The position numbers were made by a program, and so were the translations under genes. Of a stretch of DNA of 64,000 nt, positions 18,675 to 27,328 are shown piece after piece; position 1 is the first letter of the stretch; each line of letters starts with the position of its first letter. The stretch spans positions 62,001 to 126,000 of the forward strand of contig JADIYI010000005.1 in the NCBI GenBank assembly GCA_016705365.1, written 5' to 3'. Origin of the DNA: Gammaproteobacteria bacterium. GTDB taxonomy: Bacteria > Pseudomonadota > Gammaproteobacteria > Pseudomonadales > UBA5518. A model generated the notes under the pieces. That model was not told where the DNA came from, searched no databases, and was given only the letters and a program-made list of their open reading frames with translations.

Positions 18675-19249
18675 TCCCGGCCCCCTTTCTTGCGTTGCTC
18701 CGCCATCTGTACCTGCATGACGTGACGGGCGATGATCTGGCGGTCCGCATCCTGCAACCGCTCGAAATTGACTGACACATGGGTGCTGCCGCTTCGTTCC
18801 GGCACCAGCTTGACCACGCTCGCGTAGACCGCGATGCCCACGTAGGCAGGCAGCAGCGTCATGCGGATCGCCAGCACGCTGCCCAACGCCGGTGGTGTGG
18901 CGCAGCTGAACGAGAGTCCGCCCTCACTGAGCGAAATGGTCTGCTCGCTGCCACGTCCGAGCTCCGGAGTCAGACTGGCGATATGGCGGGCCAGCAGATC
19001 GAGCTTGCGGTTGATATGGCCGAGATAGGCACCGAGCCCCCGATCCTGCTCGCCGAGTGTGTGCAGCAGGTGGCTGTTGTCCTGGTCGAGACGGCGCATT
19101 TCGCGCAACAGGTTGAAGTGCTCGTTGTCGGGAAAAAAATTCTCGGCCGGTTTGGCGGCGGGCGCATGATCCCCGACCAGGCAGTGGCTGATGATTACCG
19201 GGCAGTCCACCCGGTAGAAATCGCGCTGGTTGGCAGTGGGACTGGACAT
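18671..19249 (-). CDS. PilZ domain protein
   Basis: A 192-residue cytoplasmic protein. RDFYR near the N-terminus fits the c-di-GMP-binding RxxxR motif. The second motif, normally [D/N]xSxxG, reads SLSEGG, with Ser in place of the acidic/amide residue. Between them is a helical insert of about 70 residues. It is equivalent in position to the PilZ gene before lolC in Pseudomonas. Whether it binds c-di-GMP is open given the altered second motif. It is transcribed divergently from lolC. Confidence 0.75.
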   Translation of the reverse strand: MSSPTANQRDFYRVDCPVIISHCLVGDHAPAAKPAENFFPDNEHFNLLREMRRLDQDNSHLLHTLGEQDRGLGAYLGHINRKLDLLARHIASLTPELGRGSEQTISLSEGGLSFSCATPPALGSVLAIRMTLLPAYVGIAVYASVVKLVPERSGSTHVSVNFERLQDADRQIIARHVMQVQMAEQRKKGGRE

Positions 19250-19372
19250 GATGGTACGCCAGGGATTTCGCGGTTTGCTTGCCCGGCAGTATAAGCGCCG
19301 TTTCGCGGACTAAAAAGTGCTGTAAATACCACGCCCGTGTGGGGGCTCGGACAATTGTGCTTAAATGCCGCG

Positions 19373-20614
19373 ATGTTTCGTCCGTTCCCCCTTTTCATCG
19401 GTCTGCGCTATGTGCGTGCACGGCGGCGAACCCGGTTTATTTCGGTGGTTTCCGCAGTGGCGCTGTGCGGACTCGGGCTGGGCGTGATGGCGCTGGTGGT
19501 GGTGCTGTCGGTCATGAACGGTTTTGATCGCGAGTTGCGCAGCCGGATCCTGGCACTGGTGCCGCACGTATTGGTCGTCGGCTCTCGGGCAATCGTCGAT
19601 TGGGAGCCGCTCGCGGCCGCGCTGGAGCGCGAACCGGGTGTCCGCGGCGCGGCACCTTTTATCGGCGGCACCGCGATGCTCAGCACGCCGGGAATCGTGC
19701 GTGGCGTCGAGCTGAGCGGAATTCGCCCGCAGTATGATGCGCGGGTGTCGGTCATCGGACAATACATGCAGCAGGGGGCGCTGGAAAATCTGCAGCCAGG
19801 AAAATTCGGAATCGTGATCGGCAATCTCGTGGCACGCTCGCTCGGCCTCGGGATCGGCGACTACGTCACGGTGATGCTGCCGGAAATATCACTGACGCCG
19901 GCCGGGGCGTATCCGCGGATGCGTCGTTTGACCGTGGTGGGCATTTTTGCAGTGGGCGCCCAGGTGGATGCCAGCACCGCGCTGATTCAGCTCGAGGATG
20001 CGGCGCGACTCTACCGCACCGGCAAAGGGGTGCACGGGGTGCGTCTCGCACTCGACGATCCGGACCAGGCGCCACGGGTACGCGCACGCATTGCCGGATC
20101 GCTGCCACCCGGTTTGCATGCCGAGGACTGGAGCACCACGCAGGGCACGCTGTTTGGCGCGATCCGCATGGAGAAACGCATGGTCACGCTGTTGCTGCTG
20201 GTGATCGTGGCGGTCGCGGCATTCAACATCGTTTCGATCCTGACCATGGTGGTTGCGGAGAAGCGTGGCGCGATCGCGGTGCTGCGCACCATGGGCGCCT
20301 CGCCGGCGCAGATCATGGCGGTGTTCACGGTGCAGGGCACGCTGATCGGCGTATCGGGAATCGCCGCGGGTCTTGCCGTGGGCATACCCGTCGCGCTCAA
20401 CATCAGCGCGCTGGCCGCGTGGCTGGAGCAAGTGCTGGGGGTTCGCCTGTTCAATCCGGCGGTGTATTTCATCAGCTATATTCCATCCCATCCCGAGATG
20501 GGCGACCTGTTGCTGATAGCCGGGTGCGGGCTGGCGCTGAGCGTGCTGGCCACGCTCTACCCGGCACGGCGCGCGGCGCGTATCGGCCCGGCGGAGGCGC
20601 TGCGTTATGAATGA
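19373..20614 (+). CDS. lolC: Lipoprotein-releasing ABC transporter permease (LolC-type)
   Basis: A 413-residue inner-membrane permease of the LolCDE complex, which extracts outer-membrane lipoproteins for hand-over to LolA. There is an N-terminal helix (VSAVALCGLGLGVMALVVVL), a large periplasmic domain, then three helices. The family signatures SVMNGFDRELR and VLRTMGASPAQIMAVF are present. The ATG at 19373 is used because the extra 12 codons of the longer frame are not family-like. It overlaps lolD by 8 bases. Its paralogue LolE is encoded after lolD. Confidence 0.94.
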   Translation: MFRPFPLFIGLRYVRARRRTRFISVVSAVALCGLGLGVMALVVVLSVMNGFDRELRSRILALVPHVLVVGSRAIVDWEPLAAALEREPGVRGAAPFIGGTAMLSTPGIVRGVELSGIRPQYDARVSVIGQYMQQGALENLQPGKFGIVIGNLVARSLGLGIGDYVTVMLPEISLTPAGAYPRMRRLTVVGIFAVGAQVDASTALIQLEDAARLYRTGKGVHGVRLALDDPDQAPRVRARIAGSLPPGLHAEDWSTTQGTLFGAIRMEKRMVTLLLLVIVAVAAFNIVSILTMVVAEKRGAIAVLRTMGASPAQIMAVFTVQGTLIGVSGIAAGLAVGIPVALNISALAAWLEQVLGVRLFNPAVYFISYIPSHPEMGDLLLIAGCGLALSVLATLYPARRAARIGPAEALRYE

Positions 20615-21299
20615 TGGCGAGGCGGTGCTGGAGTGCCGCGCATTGCGCAAGCTCTACCGCCAGGGACCGCAGGAACTGGTGGTGCTGAACGACCTGAACC
20701 TGCGGGTAAGGCGCGGTGAGCGGCTGGCGATCATCGGTCAATCGGGCTCGGGCAAGAGCACCTTGCTCAATATGCTGGGCGGTCTCGATCTGCCGAACGC
20801 GGGCGAGGTGCGGGTCGAAGGGCGTGTCATCAGCGAGATGAGCGAGCGCGAGCGCGGGCTGCTGCGCAACCGTGCGCTCGGCTTCGTCTACCAGTTTCAT
20901 CACCTGCTCGGTGAGTTCGATGCGCTCGAGAACGTGGCGATGCCGTTGCTGATCCGCGGCGAGGCGCCGCGGACTGCGGCGGCGCGTGCGCGCGTGCTGC
21001 TCGAGCACGTGGGTCTTGGCGCACGGCTCGATCACAAGCCGGGTGAGCTCTCCGGCGGCGAGCGCCAGCGGGTGGCGATTGCGCGCGCGCTGGTTGCCGA
21101 GCCGCGCTGCGTGCTGATGGACGAACCCACCGGCAATCTCGATCGCGGCACCGCCGCGGGCATCCACGCGATGATGGATGCGCTGAACAAGGATCTGGGC
21201 ACCAGCTTCGTGGTGGTCACCCACGATCCGGCGCTGGCGGCACGCATGGATCGCGTGCTGACGCTGGCGGAGGGGCGCCTGCTCGAGGCTGCGGCATGA
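20607..21299 (+). CDS. lolD: Lipoprotein-releasing ABC transporter ATPase LolD
   Basis: A 230-residue ABC ATPase that powers lipoprotein release from the inner membrane. Walker A GQSGSGKST, signature LSGGERQRVAIARAL, Walker B VLMDEPTGNLD and the H-loop VVVTHD are all intact. The LolD-specific YQFHHLLGEFDALENVAMPL is also readable. It overlaps lolC and lolE by a few bases on either side, so the three are one translational unit. Confidence 0.97.
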   Translation: MNDGEAVLECRALRKLYRQGPQELVVLNDLNLRVRRGERLAIIGQSGSGKSTLLNMLGGLDLPNAGEVRVEGRVISEMSERERGLLRNRALGFVYQFHHLLGEFDALENVAMPLLIRGEAPRTAAARARVLLEHVGLGARLDHKPGELSGGERQRVAIARALVAEPRCVLMDEPTGNLDRGTAAGIHAMMDALNKDLGTSFVVVTHDPALAARMDRVLTLAEGRLLEAAA

Positions 21300-22543
21300 A
21301 CCCCGGCGGATGGCGTTTTCCGCTGCGGGTCGGGTTTCGCTATGCGAGCAGCACGCATCGCGGTGCGCTGGTCGCGTTCATATCGCGTGTGTCGACGGCG
21401 GGCCTGGTGCTCGGTGTGGCGCTGCTGATCGTGGTGCTGTCGGTGATGAACGGCTTCGATCGCGAGCTGCGCGAGCGTATTCTCTCGCTGGTGCCGCATG
21501 TCTCGCTGCAACCCATCCAGCCGGTGCGTGACTGGCGCGCGCTGGTCGCTGCGGTGGAAGCGCATCCCGAGGTGCTCGCCGCGGCACCCTACGTCGATTT
21601 GCAGGCCCTGCTGATGTATCGCGGCAAGGTCGTGCCGGCACTGATCCACGGCACGGAGCCTGCGTTCGAACGGCGTATTTCCTCGATCGACCGCTATCTC
21701 GCCAAGGGCACCCTGGATTTGCTCGACGCAGACGCGGATACGCTGCTGCTGAGCGATACGCTTGCGCACAAGCTCGGCGTTGGCGTCGGCGAAAGCCTGC
21801 AGGTGATGGTGCCGGACGTGAACGCGGCGGGGCAGGTGATGCCGCGGGTGCAACGCGTGCTGCTCGGCGGCGTGTTCGATACCGGCACCGAGGTCGACAA
21901 TGCGATGGCGCTGGCGGGCCTCGGCCTGGCAACGCGATTGCGCGGCGCGCCCGGTGTCGTGCAGGGCGTGCGCTTCCAGGTGCGTGATCTGTTCAGCGCA
22001 CCGCGGGTGGAGCGAGAGGTGATCCAGGGGCTTGGCATCGAGATCCATGGCCTCGACTGGACCCGTACCCATGGCAATCTCTACGAAGCCATCCAGCTGT
22101 CGCGCAACATGGTCGGGATCCTGTTGTTCCTGATCATCGCGGTGGCGGTGTTCAACGTGGTCTCGACCCTGTTCCTGATCGTGAAGGACAAGGAGGGCGA
22201 TATCGCGATCCTGCGTACGCTCGGCGCCAGCCCTGCCGACATCATGGGGGTGTTCATGGTGCAGGGCACGTTGATCGGCCTGGCCGGTGCCCTGTGCGGG
22301 GGGCTGATCGGCTGTGTCCTGTCGCTGTTGATCACCGATGCGGTGGCATTGCTGGAATCGTTGCTCGGCGTGCAGTTTCTCAAGGCGGAAGTGTACCCGG
22401 TGAGCTATCTGCCCTCGCAACTGGCGTTCACCGATGTGGCGAGCGTTTGCGCAGTGGCACTGGCGATGAGTTTCGTGGCGACGCTGTACCCTTCGTGGCG
22501 GGCCGCGCGCATGCAGCCAGCCGAGGTGCTGCGTTACGAGTGA
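21296..22543 (+). CDS. lolE: Lipoprotein-releasing ABC transporter permease (LolE-type)
   Basis: A 415-residue second permease of LolCDE, similar to LolC over its whole length. It has the RYASSTHRGALVAFISRVST start, SVMNGFDRELRERIL, a periplasmic domain and three C-terminal helices with AILRTLGASPADIMGVFMVQG. Assignment as LolE rather than LolC is by gene order. Its ATG overlaps the lolD stop by four bases. The last ten bases overlap the convergent DUF2062 gene. Confidence 0.93.
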   Translation: MNPGGWRFPLRVGFRYASSTHRGALVAFISRVSTAGLVLGVALLIVVLSVMNGFDRELRERILSLVPHVSLQPIQPVRDWRALVAAVEAHPEVLAAAPYVDLQALLMYRGKVVPALIHGTEPAFERRISSIDRYLAKGTLDLLDADADTLLLSDTLAHKLGVGVGESLQVMVPDVNAAGQVMPRVQRVLLGGVFDTGTEVDNAMALAGLGLATRLRGAPGVVQGVRFQVRDLFSAPRVEREVIQGLGIEIHGLDWTRTHGNLYEAIQLSRNMVGILLFLIIAVAVFNVVSTLFLIVKDKEGDIAILRTLGASPADIMGVFMVQGTLIGLAGALCGGLIGCVLSLLITDAVALLESLLGVQFLKAEVYPVSYLPSQLAFTDVASVCAVALAMSFVATLYPSWRAARMQPAEVLRYE

Positions 22544-23070
22544 TCGCGTTTCGCGTCGCGGCGCTCACGCTGGCGCTGGCGCCATTTCAGCTGCACCCCG
22601 ATGCGCCACGCCAGGCGCGTCAGTATGAACGCCAGGGTGCCGAGAACCAGTCCGGTGCTGAAGCTGCCGAGCAGCAGGGGCTGCCAGATCACGCTCATCT
22701 GGTGTTCGAGCCAGTTCAGGGATAACTCGAAGTCGCTCGCCTGGGGACGCAATCCGAGCATTTGGGCCCCGAGGCGATAGGTGGCGTAGTAGATCGGCGG
22801 CATGGTGAGCGGGTTGGTGATCCACACCAGCACTACCGCAAGCGCCACGTTGCAGCGCAGCATGATCGCGGCCGCGGCGGCAATGAGCATCTGCAGTGGC
22901 AGCGGAATGAAGGCCACGAACACCCCGACGAACATCGCCGTCGATACCGAGTGACGATTGAGGTGCCAGAGGTTGGGGTCGTGCAGACGCGTGCTCAGCA
23001 TGCGCAGCGATTTGTGATCGCGGATTGCGTGCGGATGCGGCAGGTAGCGCCGGATGAATTTGCGTGCCAT
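22534..23070 (-). CDS. DUF2062 membrane protein
   Basis: A 178-residue inner-membrane protein of the DUF2062 family, with the conserved LHDPNLWHLNRHSV and FIPLPLQMLIAAAAAI, and ITNPLTMPPIYYATYRLG. It has two or three hydrophobic segments and a very basic C-terminal tail. The start at 23070 (MARKFIRRYLPHP) fits relatives better than the ATG ten codons upstream. It lies between lolE and comEC as in Pseudomonas. The function is not established. Confidence 0.88.
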   Translation of the reverse strand: MARKFIRRYLPHPHAIRDHKSLRMLSTRLHDPNLWHLNRHSVSTAMFVGVFVAFIPLPLQMLIAAAAAIMLRCNVALAVVLVWITNPLTMPPIYYATYRLGAQMLGLRPQASDFELSLNWLEHQMSVIWQPLLLGSFSTGLVLGTLAFILTRLAWRIGVQLKWRQRQRERRDAKRDHS

Positions 23071-23301
23071 CGCTTGGTCCCGGAAATACGCGCGGGTCAT
23101 CGAGGCAGGCGCAATGCCGACGCGCGGCGAAGCATAGGGGTTATGTCACAGCCAGACAAGCAGACCGCGGGCAAGGGTTTGGGCCGGTTGAATTCGCATA
23201 CCTCGATGCTTTGACCCCCCGGGCGCGCCTGAAACACTTGCAGGACCGGAGCCGATAGGGCTCAATGGCCCACGCTCATCCAATGGACTGGAGAGACGCA
23301 G

Positions 23302-25635
23302 ATGCTGGCAGGGATGCTGGCGGTCGCCACCGGCATCGTGGCGACTACCCGCCTTGGTTCATTGCCTGGTGCCGCCCCGTTGATCGCGGCGCTGCCGTTG
23401 CTCGTCCCGTTGCTGTTTTCCACGCGCGCCGCGCTGCGTACCGGCGGCTGCCTGTTGCTCGGGCTCGCCCTGGGCATGCTGCGCGGACACGAGATGCTCG
23501 CGCGCGCGTTACCGGCGGAGCTGGAGGGACAGGACCTGGCGGTGCGGGTCTGCGTGGAGGGTCTGCCCGAACGCTTTCTCGATGTCCGTGGCGAGCGTTG
23601 GCGATTTCGTGCCCGGGTGCTCGATGCCCTGCCGGGTGCGCGCGGTGCGTGGGCCGCACGCCAGGGACGCCGGGTCGAGCTGAGCTGGTATGGCGCAGGA
23701 GACTTTCGCCCCGGGGATGCCTGGTCGATGACGGTGCGGCTGCGGGCGCCGCGCGGATTCGTGAACCCGGGCGGTCGTGACTACCAGGCGTGGCTGCTGG
23801 CGGAAGGAATCGACGCCAGCGGTTATGTGGTGGGTAAGGCGCCGCATGCGCGACTCGCGGCGCGGGGGTGCGGCGCGCACCTCGACCGCCTGCGCTGGAG
23901 CCTGCGTACACGCCTTGCGGAACTGGTCGGCAACGAACCCCAATTCGGCAAACTGCTGGCGGTGACCATCGGTGACGATTCGCGGTTCCGGCCTTCCGAC
24001 TGGGAGGTATTCGCGCTTACCGGCACCACCCACCTGATGGTCATCAGCGGCATGCATATCACTCTGGTCGCGATGCTGGCGCTGCTGGGCGCGAAGCGGG
24101 TTCTGCGGCTGTGGCCGGGACTGCACGGGCGGGTGCCGGCGCAAAGTGCGGCGATATGGGCCGCGTTCCCCTGCGCGCTGCTCTACGGTGGCCTGGCGGG
24201 CTGGTCGGTGTCAGTGCAGCGCGCGTTGCTGATGCTGGCGGTGGTGTTCGTCTTTGGTGTGGCGGAGCGCCATCTGCGCGCCTGGCTCGCTTTCGGGTGC
24301 GCGCTGCTGCTGGTGCTCGTGCTGCAGCCGATGGCCGCGCTGCAAACCGGGTTCTGGCTGTCATTTCTTGCCGTTGCGGCCTTGATATTCGTTTTTTCCG
24401 GGCGGGTGCGCCGGCCAACGCGGCTGCAGTTGCTGTGGCAGCCGCAGCTGGTGATCGCAATTGCGCTGGCGGGCCCGCTGCTGCTTGCCGGCCAGCCCCA
24501 GGCAATTCTGGCACCGCTGGTCAATGCGCTGGCAATTCCGCTGGTAGACCTGGTCGTGGTGCCATGCGCCCTGCTTGGTTGTCTGCTGTTGCCGCTGGGT
24601 GATGTCCTGGCATGGCCATTGTTGCGCATGGCGCTGCTCGCGCTCGATCTGTTGTGGTGGCTACTCGCGCACGCGGCGAGCTGGAACCCACCGCTGCCCG
24701 AGGGTGGTGGGGTGAGCGTGGAAACGTGGCGGGTACTGCTGGCACTGGGCGGGACGATCTGGCTGTTGCTGCCGCGTGGCTTCCCGGCGCGTGCCATTGG
24801 CCTGGTGCTGATGTTGCCGCTGCTGCTGCCGGCGCGCGCTGCACCGGCAATGCTCGAACTATGGGTGCTCGATGTCGGGCAGGGCTCCGCGGTGATCGTG
24901 CGCACCCGCGAACACACCCTGGTCTACGATACCGGCCCGCGCTTCAGCGAGCGCTTCGATGCCGGGCGGGCGATCGTCGCGCCGGCATTGCGCAACACCG
25001 GCGATCCGCGGGTCGATCTGTTGCTGATCAGCCATGCCGACGGCGATCACGCGGGCGGTGCGGCGGGCCTGATGGATGCGTTGCCGGTACGCGAGGTGCG
25101 TGGCGGCGAACCAGTTGCCGGTATCGAGCTGGCGCCGTGCGAACGCGGGCAGCACTGGTCCTGGGACGGGGTGGACTTCGAACTGCTGCATCCTCCCCCC
25201 GGGAGCAGCGGGACCCGCGACAACGACCGCTCCTGCGTCTTGCGGGTCAGTGCCGCGGGACACCGATTCCTGCTCGCGGGCGACATCGAAGCGCTCGCCG
25301 AGGCGGAGTTGTTGCGCCAGGATGCGCAGGCCTTGCGTGCCGAAGTGCTGCTGGTACCGCATCATGGCAGTCGCAGTTCCTCCACCGCGGCGTTCGTGGC
25401 AGCGGTCGCGCCGCGTTATGCGCTGGTCTCGGCAGGTTATCGCAATCGTTTCGGTCATCCGCATCCGGCGGTGGTCGAGCGTTATGCGGCACGTGGCACG
25501 CAGTTGCTGAATACCGCGTACGAAGGCGCGATCAGGATGCGTGTGGCCGAGGATGGCAGCCTGGAGCAGCCCGTGGGCTGGCGATCGCACCGGCCACGTT
25601 TCTGGTACGCGCAACCCGGCGGCGCACCGGATTGA
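23302..25635 (+). CDS. comEC: DNA internalization-related competence protein ComEC/Rec2
   Basis: A 777-residue polytopic membrane channel proposed to carry single-stranded DNA across the inner membrane. It contains a DUF4131-type N-terminal region, the competence transmembrane domain (TGTTHLMVISGMHITLV), and a C-terminal metallo-beta-lactamase domain with LLISHADGDHAGG and LLVPHHGSRSSS. GGAGA precedes the ATG. It ends three bases from the convergent lipoprotein gene. In Pseudomonas, tolQ/exbD-like genes and lpxK follow; here that order stops. Confidence 0.92.
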   Translation: MLAGMLAVATGIVATTRLGSLPGAAPLIAALPLLVPLLFSTRAALRTGGCLLLGLALGMLRGHEMLARALPAELEGQDLAVRVCVEGLPERFLDVRGERWRFRARVLDALPGARGAWAARQGRRVELSWYGAGDFRPGDAWSMTVRLRAPRGFVNPGGRDYQAWLLAEGIDASGYVVGKAPHARLAARGCGAHLDRLRWSLRTRLAELVGNEPQFGKLLAVTIGDDSRFRPSDWEVFALTGTTHLMVISGMHITLVAMLALLGAKRVLRLWPGLHGRVPAQSAAIWAAFPCALLYGGLAGWSVSVQRALLMLAVVFVFGVAERHLRAWLAFGCALLLVLVLQPMAALQTGFWLSFLAVAALIFVFSGRVRRPTRLQLLWQPQLVIAIALAGPLLLAGQPQAILAPLVNALAIPLVDLVVVPCALLGCLLLPLGDVLAWPLLRMALLALDLLWWLLAHAASWNPPLPEGGGVSVETWRVLLALGGTIWLLLPRGFPARAIGLVLMLPLLLPARAAPAMLELWVLDVGQGSAVIVRTREHTLVYDTGPRFSERFDAGRAIVAPALRNTGDPRVDLLLISHADGDHAGGAAGLMDALPVREVRGGEPVAGIELAPCERGQHWSWDGVDFELLHPPPGSSGTRDNDRSCVLRVSAAGHRFLLAGDIEALAEAELLRQDAQALRAEVLLVPHHGSRSSSTAAFVAAVAPRYALVSAGYRNRFGHPHPAVVERYAARGTQLLNTAYEGAIRMRVAEDGSLEQPVGWRSHRPRFWYAQPGGAPD

Positions 25636-25638
25636 CGC

Positions 25639-26268
25639 TCAACGCCCCGCGAGCGGTGTCGCCGGTGCCACTCCGAGCCATTCGCGGATGCGCTGATCAC
25701 GTTCGAGGCCGCTCACCATCGAGGCACCCGCATCGCGCAAGGCGATGATCGAGGCTGCCTTGATGGCGTCCTCGCTCGATTTCAGGAACGCCGTCGGGGT
25801 CTTGCCATACGCGGTGAATTGCCAATGACCGATCTCCGCGCCATGACCATCGCGGATACTGAGGTCGTACTTGATCCAGATCTCGAATACCGTGGCCCGG
25901 GTGTCGGCGGGCAGCGCGAACTGGAACTCGGCGATGCTCGGCACGATCACCGCCGCCAGCCCCTCGCCCGCCGCGTCGGCCGAATCCAGTTCGCGCACGC
26001 TGCGGAACATCGCCGCAAAAATGGTGCGGAACACCTGCAACTGGGTCGGCCCGATGCTGATGGTCCACTCGCCGCCGGCGACGTTGGGGCGCTCCTCATG
26101 GTGCGTGAAGCTGCCGAACTCGGGTGGAAAATACACCCCCACGCTGACCGGCAGCGGCTCGACCAGCGGCTGCGGAAACTCGTTCAGTGCCTGCATGTTC
26201 ACCACGTTCGGACCGCAGCCGGCGACACCGATCAGCAGCATTCCCAACAGCAACAGGAGTCTGGGCAT
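25639..26268 (-). CDS. Lipoprotein of unknown function, last gene of the vWA/TolQ-like block
   Basis: A 209-residue lipoprotein: the signal MPRLLLLLGMLLIGVAGC puts the lipid Cys at 18. The mature part has a beta-rich look (PVSVGVYFPPEFGSF, GPTQLQVFRTIFAAMFR). I do not recognise a family with certainty. The ATG at 26268 is favoured because GAGAG lies six bases upstream; the ATG at 26274 touches it. It follows the second vWA gene by 61 bases, the largest gap in the block, so it may be a separate but co-directional gene. Confidence 0.7.
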   Translation of the reverse strand: MPRLLLLLGMLLIGVAGCGPNVVNMQALNEFPQPLVEPLPVSVGVYFPPEFGSFTHHEERPNVAGGEWTISIGPTQLQVFRTIFAAMFRSVRELDSADAAGEGLAAVIVPSIAEFQFALPADTRATVFEIWIKYDLSIRDGHGAEIGHWQFTAYGKTPTAFLKSSEDAIKAASIIALRDAGASMVSGLERDQRIREWLGVAPATPLAGR

Positions 26269-26329
26269 GGTCATCTCTCGTGAATTCGTCCAATCATAAG
26301 CGCAAGCGCGCCACGCCACAAAGCCAGCC

Positions 26330-27328
26330 TCAGCGGAAATCGTTCAATCCGACGAAGGTGCCATTGTTGCGCCACGAGAGGTCCCGCATCAGCGTCGCGA
26401 AGCGGATGCCGGTGATCTGCATGTTCGCCGGATTCGCGAACTGGGTCGGAAATCCGACCGCGTGGATGCGCACCAGGCGCTCGCCGTTGGCGGATTCGCC
26501 ATTGATCCGGTCGACCACATCGATCACCTGCGCGATCGAGTTGCCGGTGAACTCATCGCCGAACACATAAAGACTGATGCGCCGCCCCGGTTGGTAGAAC
26601 GTGCGGATGGCATGCACGATGCCCTCCACCGGGCTGCTGTTGCTGTACGGGTTCCAGCTGGCAAAGCGCTGGATGATGGCCTTGCGTCGTGCCGGGGTGT
26701 CCGGAATCCACTGTCCGCGATAACTCGAGAACATGTACCCGCCCTCGTCGTCGAGCACCTGTATGCCCTTGACCTTCGGATAGAGGTTCAGGATGTTGAT
26801 CAACTCGCGCTGGGCGCGTGGCCAGGCGTAATTGAACATGCTGCCCGAGGTGTCGATGATGAAGATCACGTACTCGCTGTCGACCGGGATGCCGCCGATG
26901 CTGTCGTTGCGCCGTCGTCCCTGTGCCCCCAGCAACCGTTTCATCTCGTCGCTGAGACGCTGGCGCGCCTGTTCGAGCTGGCCAATCAGGCGGCTGTTCA
27001 CGGCGGAATCCTTGGGTGTCGCGGCGTTCTCGCCCCGGATCGCGGAGAGATCACCATCGAGGCGTGCAACGTACTCAAGCACCTCGGACAATTGTTCGCG
27101 CCGGGCGGTGAGATCGCGGTTCAGCACCGTCGCTTCGCCGCGCAGGCGGTACAGTTCTTCCTGCAGTGCGGCGATGTGTCCGTTGAGGTCGCGGGTGCTG
27201 TCCTCGAGCACCATCGGCTCGGTGATCTTGGTGATCATCAGCAGCAGGATGATCGCGCCAAAGCCGCAGCAGATCACATCGAGAAAGGAGAGGTTGAATT
27301 CTTCCTGCGCGCGCCGTCTCCTGCTCAT
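26330..27328 (-). CDS. Membrane-anchored vWA domain protein (second of pair)
   Basis: A 332-residue protein. One N-terminal helix begins FNLSFLDVICCGFGAIILLLMI, preceded by a basic cytoplasmic stretch. Then comes a coiled coil (about residues 45-130) and a vWA domain with the MIDAS motif DTSGSM near residue 158. Asp17 at the head of the helix sits where ExbD/TolR/MotB carry their proton-accepting Asp. The vWA part should be periplasmic. It overlaps the first vWA gene by four bases. An ExbD-like role beside the TolQ/ExbB-like gene is inferred. Confidence 0.78.
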   Translation of the reverse strand: MSRRRRAQEEFNLSFLDVICCGFGAIILLLMITKITEPMVLEDSTRDLNGHIAALQEELYRLRGEATVLNRDLTARREQLSEVLEYVARLDGDLSAIRGENAATPKDSAVNSRLIGQLEQARQRLSDEMKRLLGAQGRRRNDSIGGIPVDSEYVIFIIDTSGSMFNYAWPRAQRELINILNLYPKVKGIQVLDDEGGYMFSSYRGQWIPDTPARRKAIIQRFASWNPYSNSSPVEGIVHAIRTFYQPGRRISLYVFGDEFTGNSIAQVIDVVDRINGESANGERLVRIHAVGFPTQFANPANMQITGIRFATLMRDLSWRNNGTFVGLNDFR

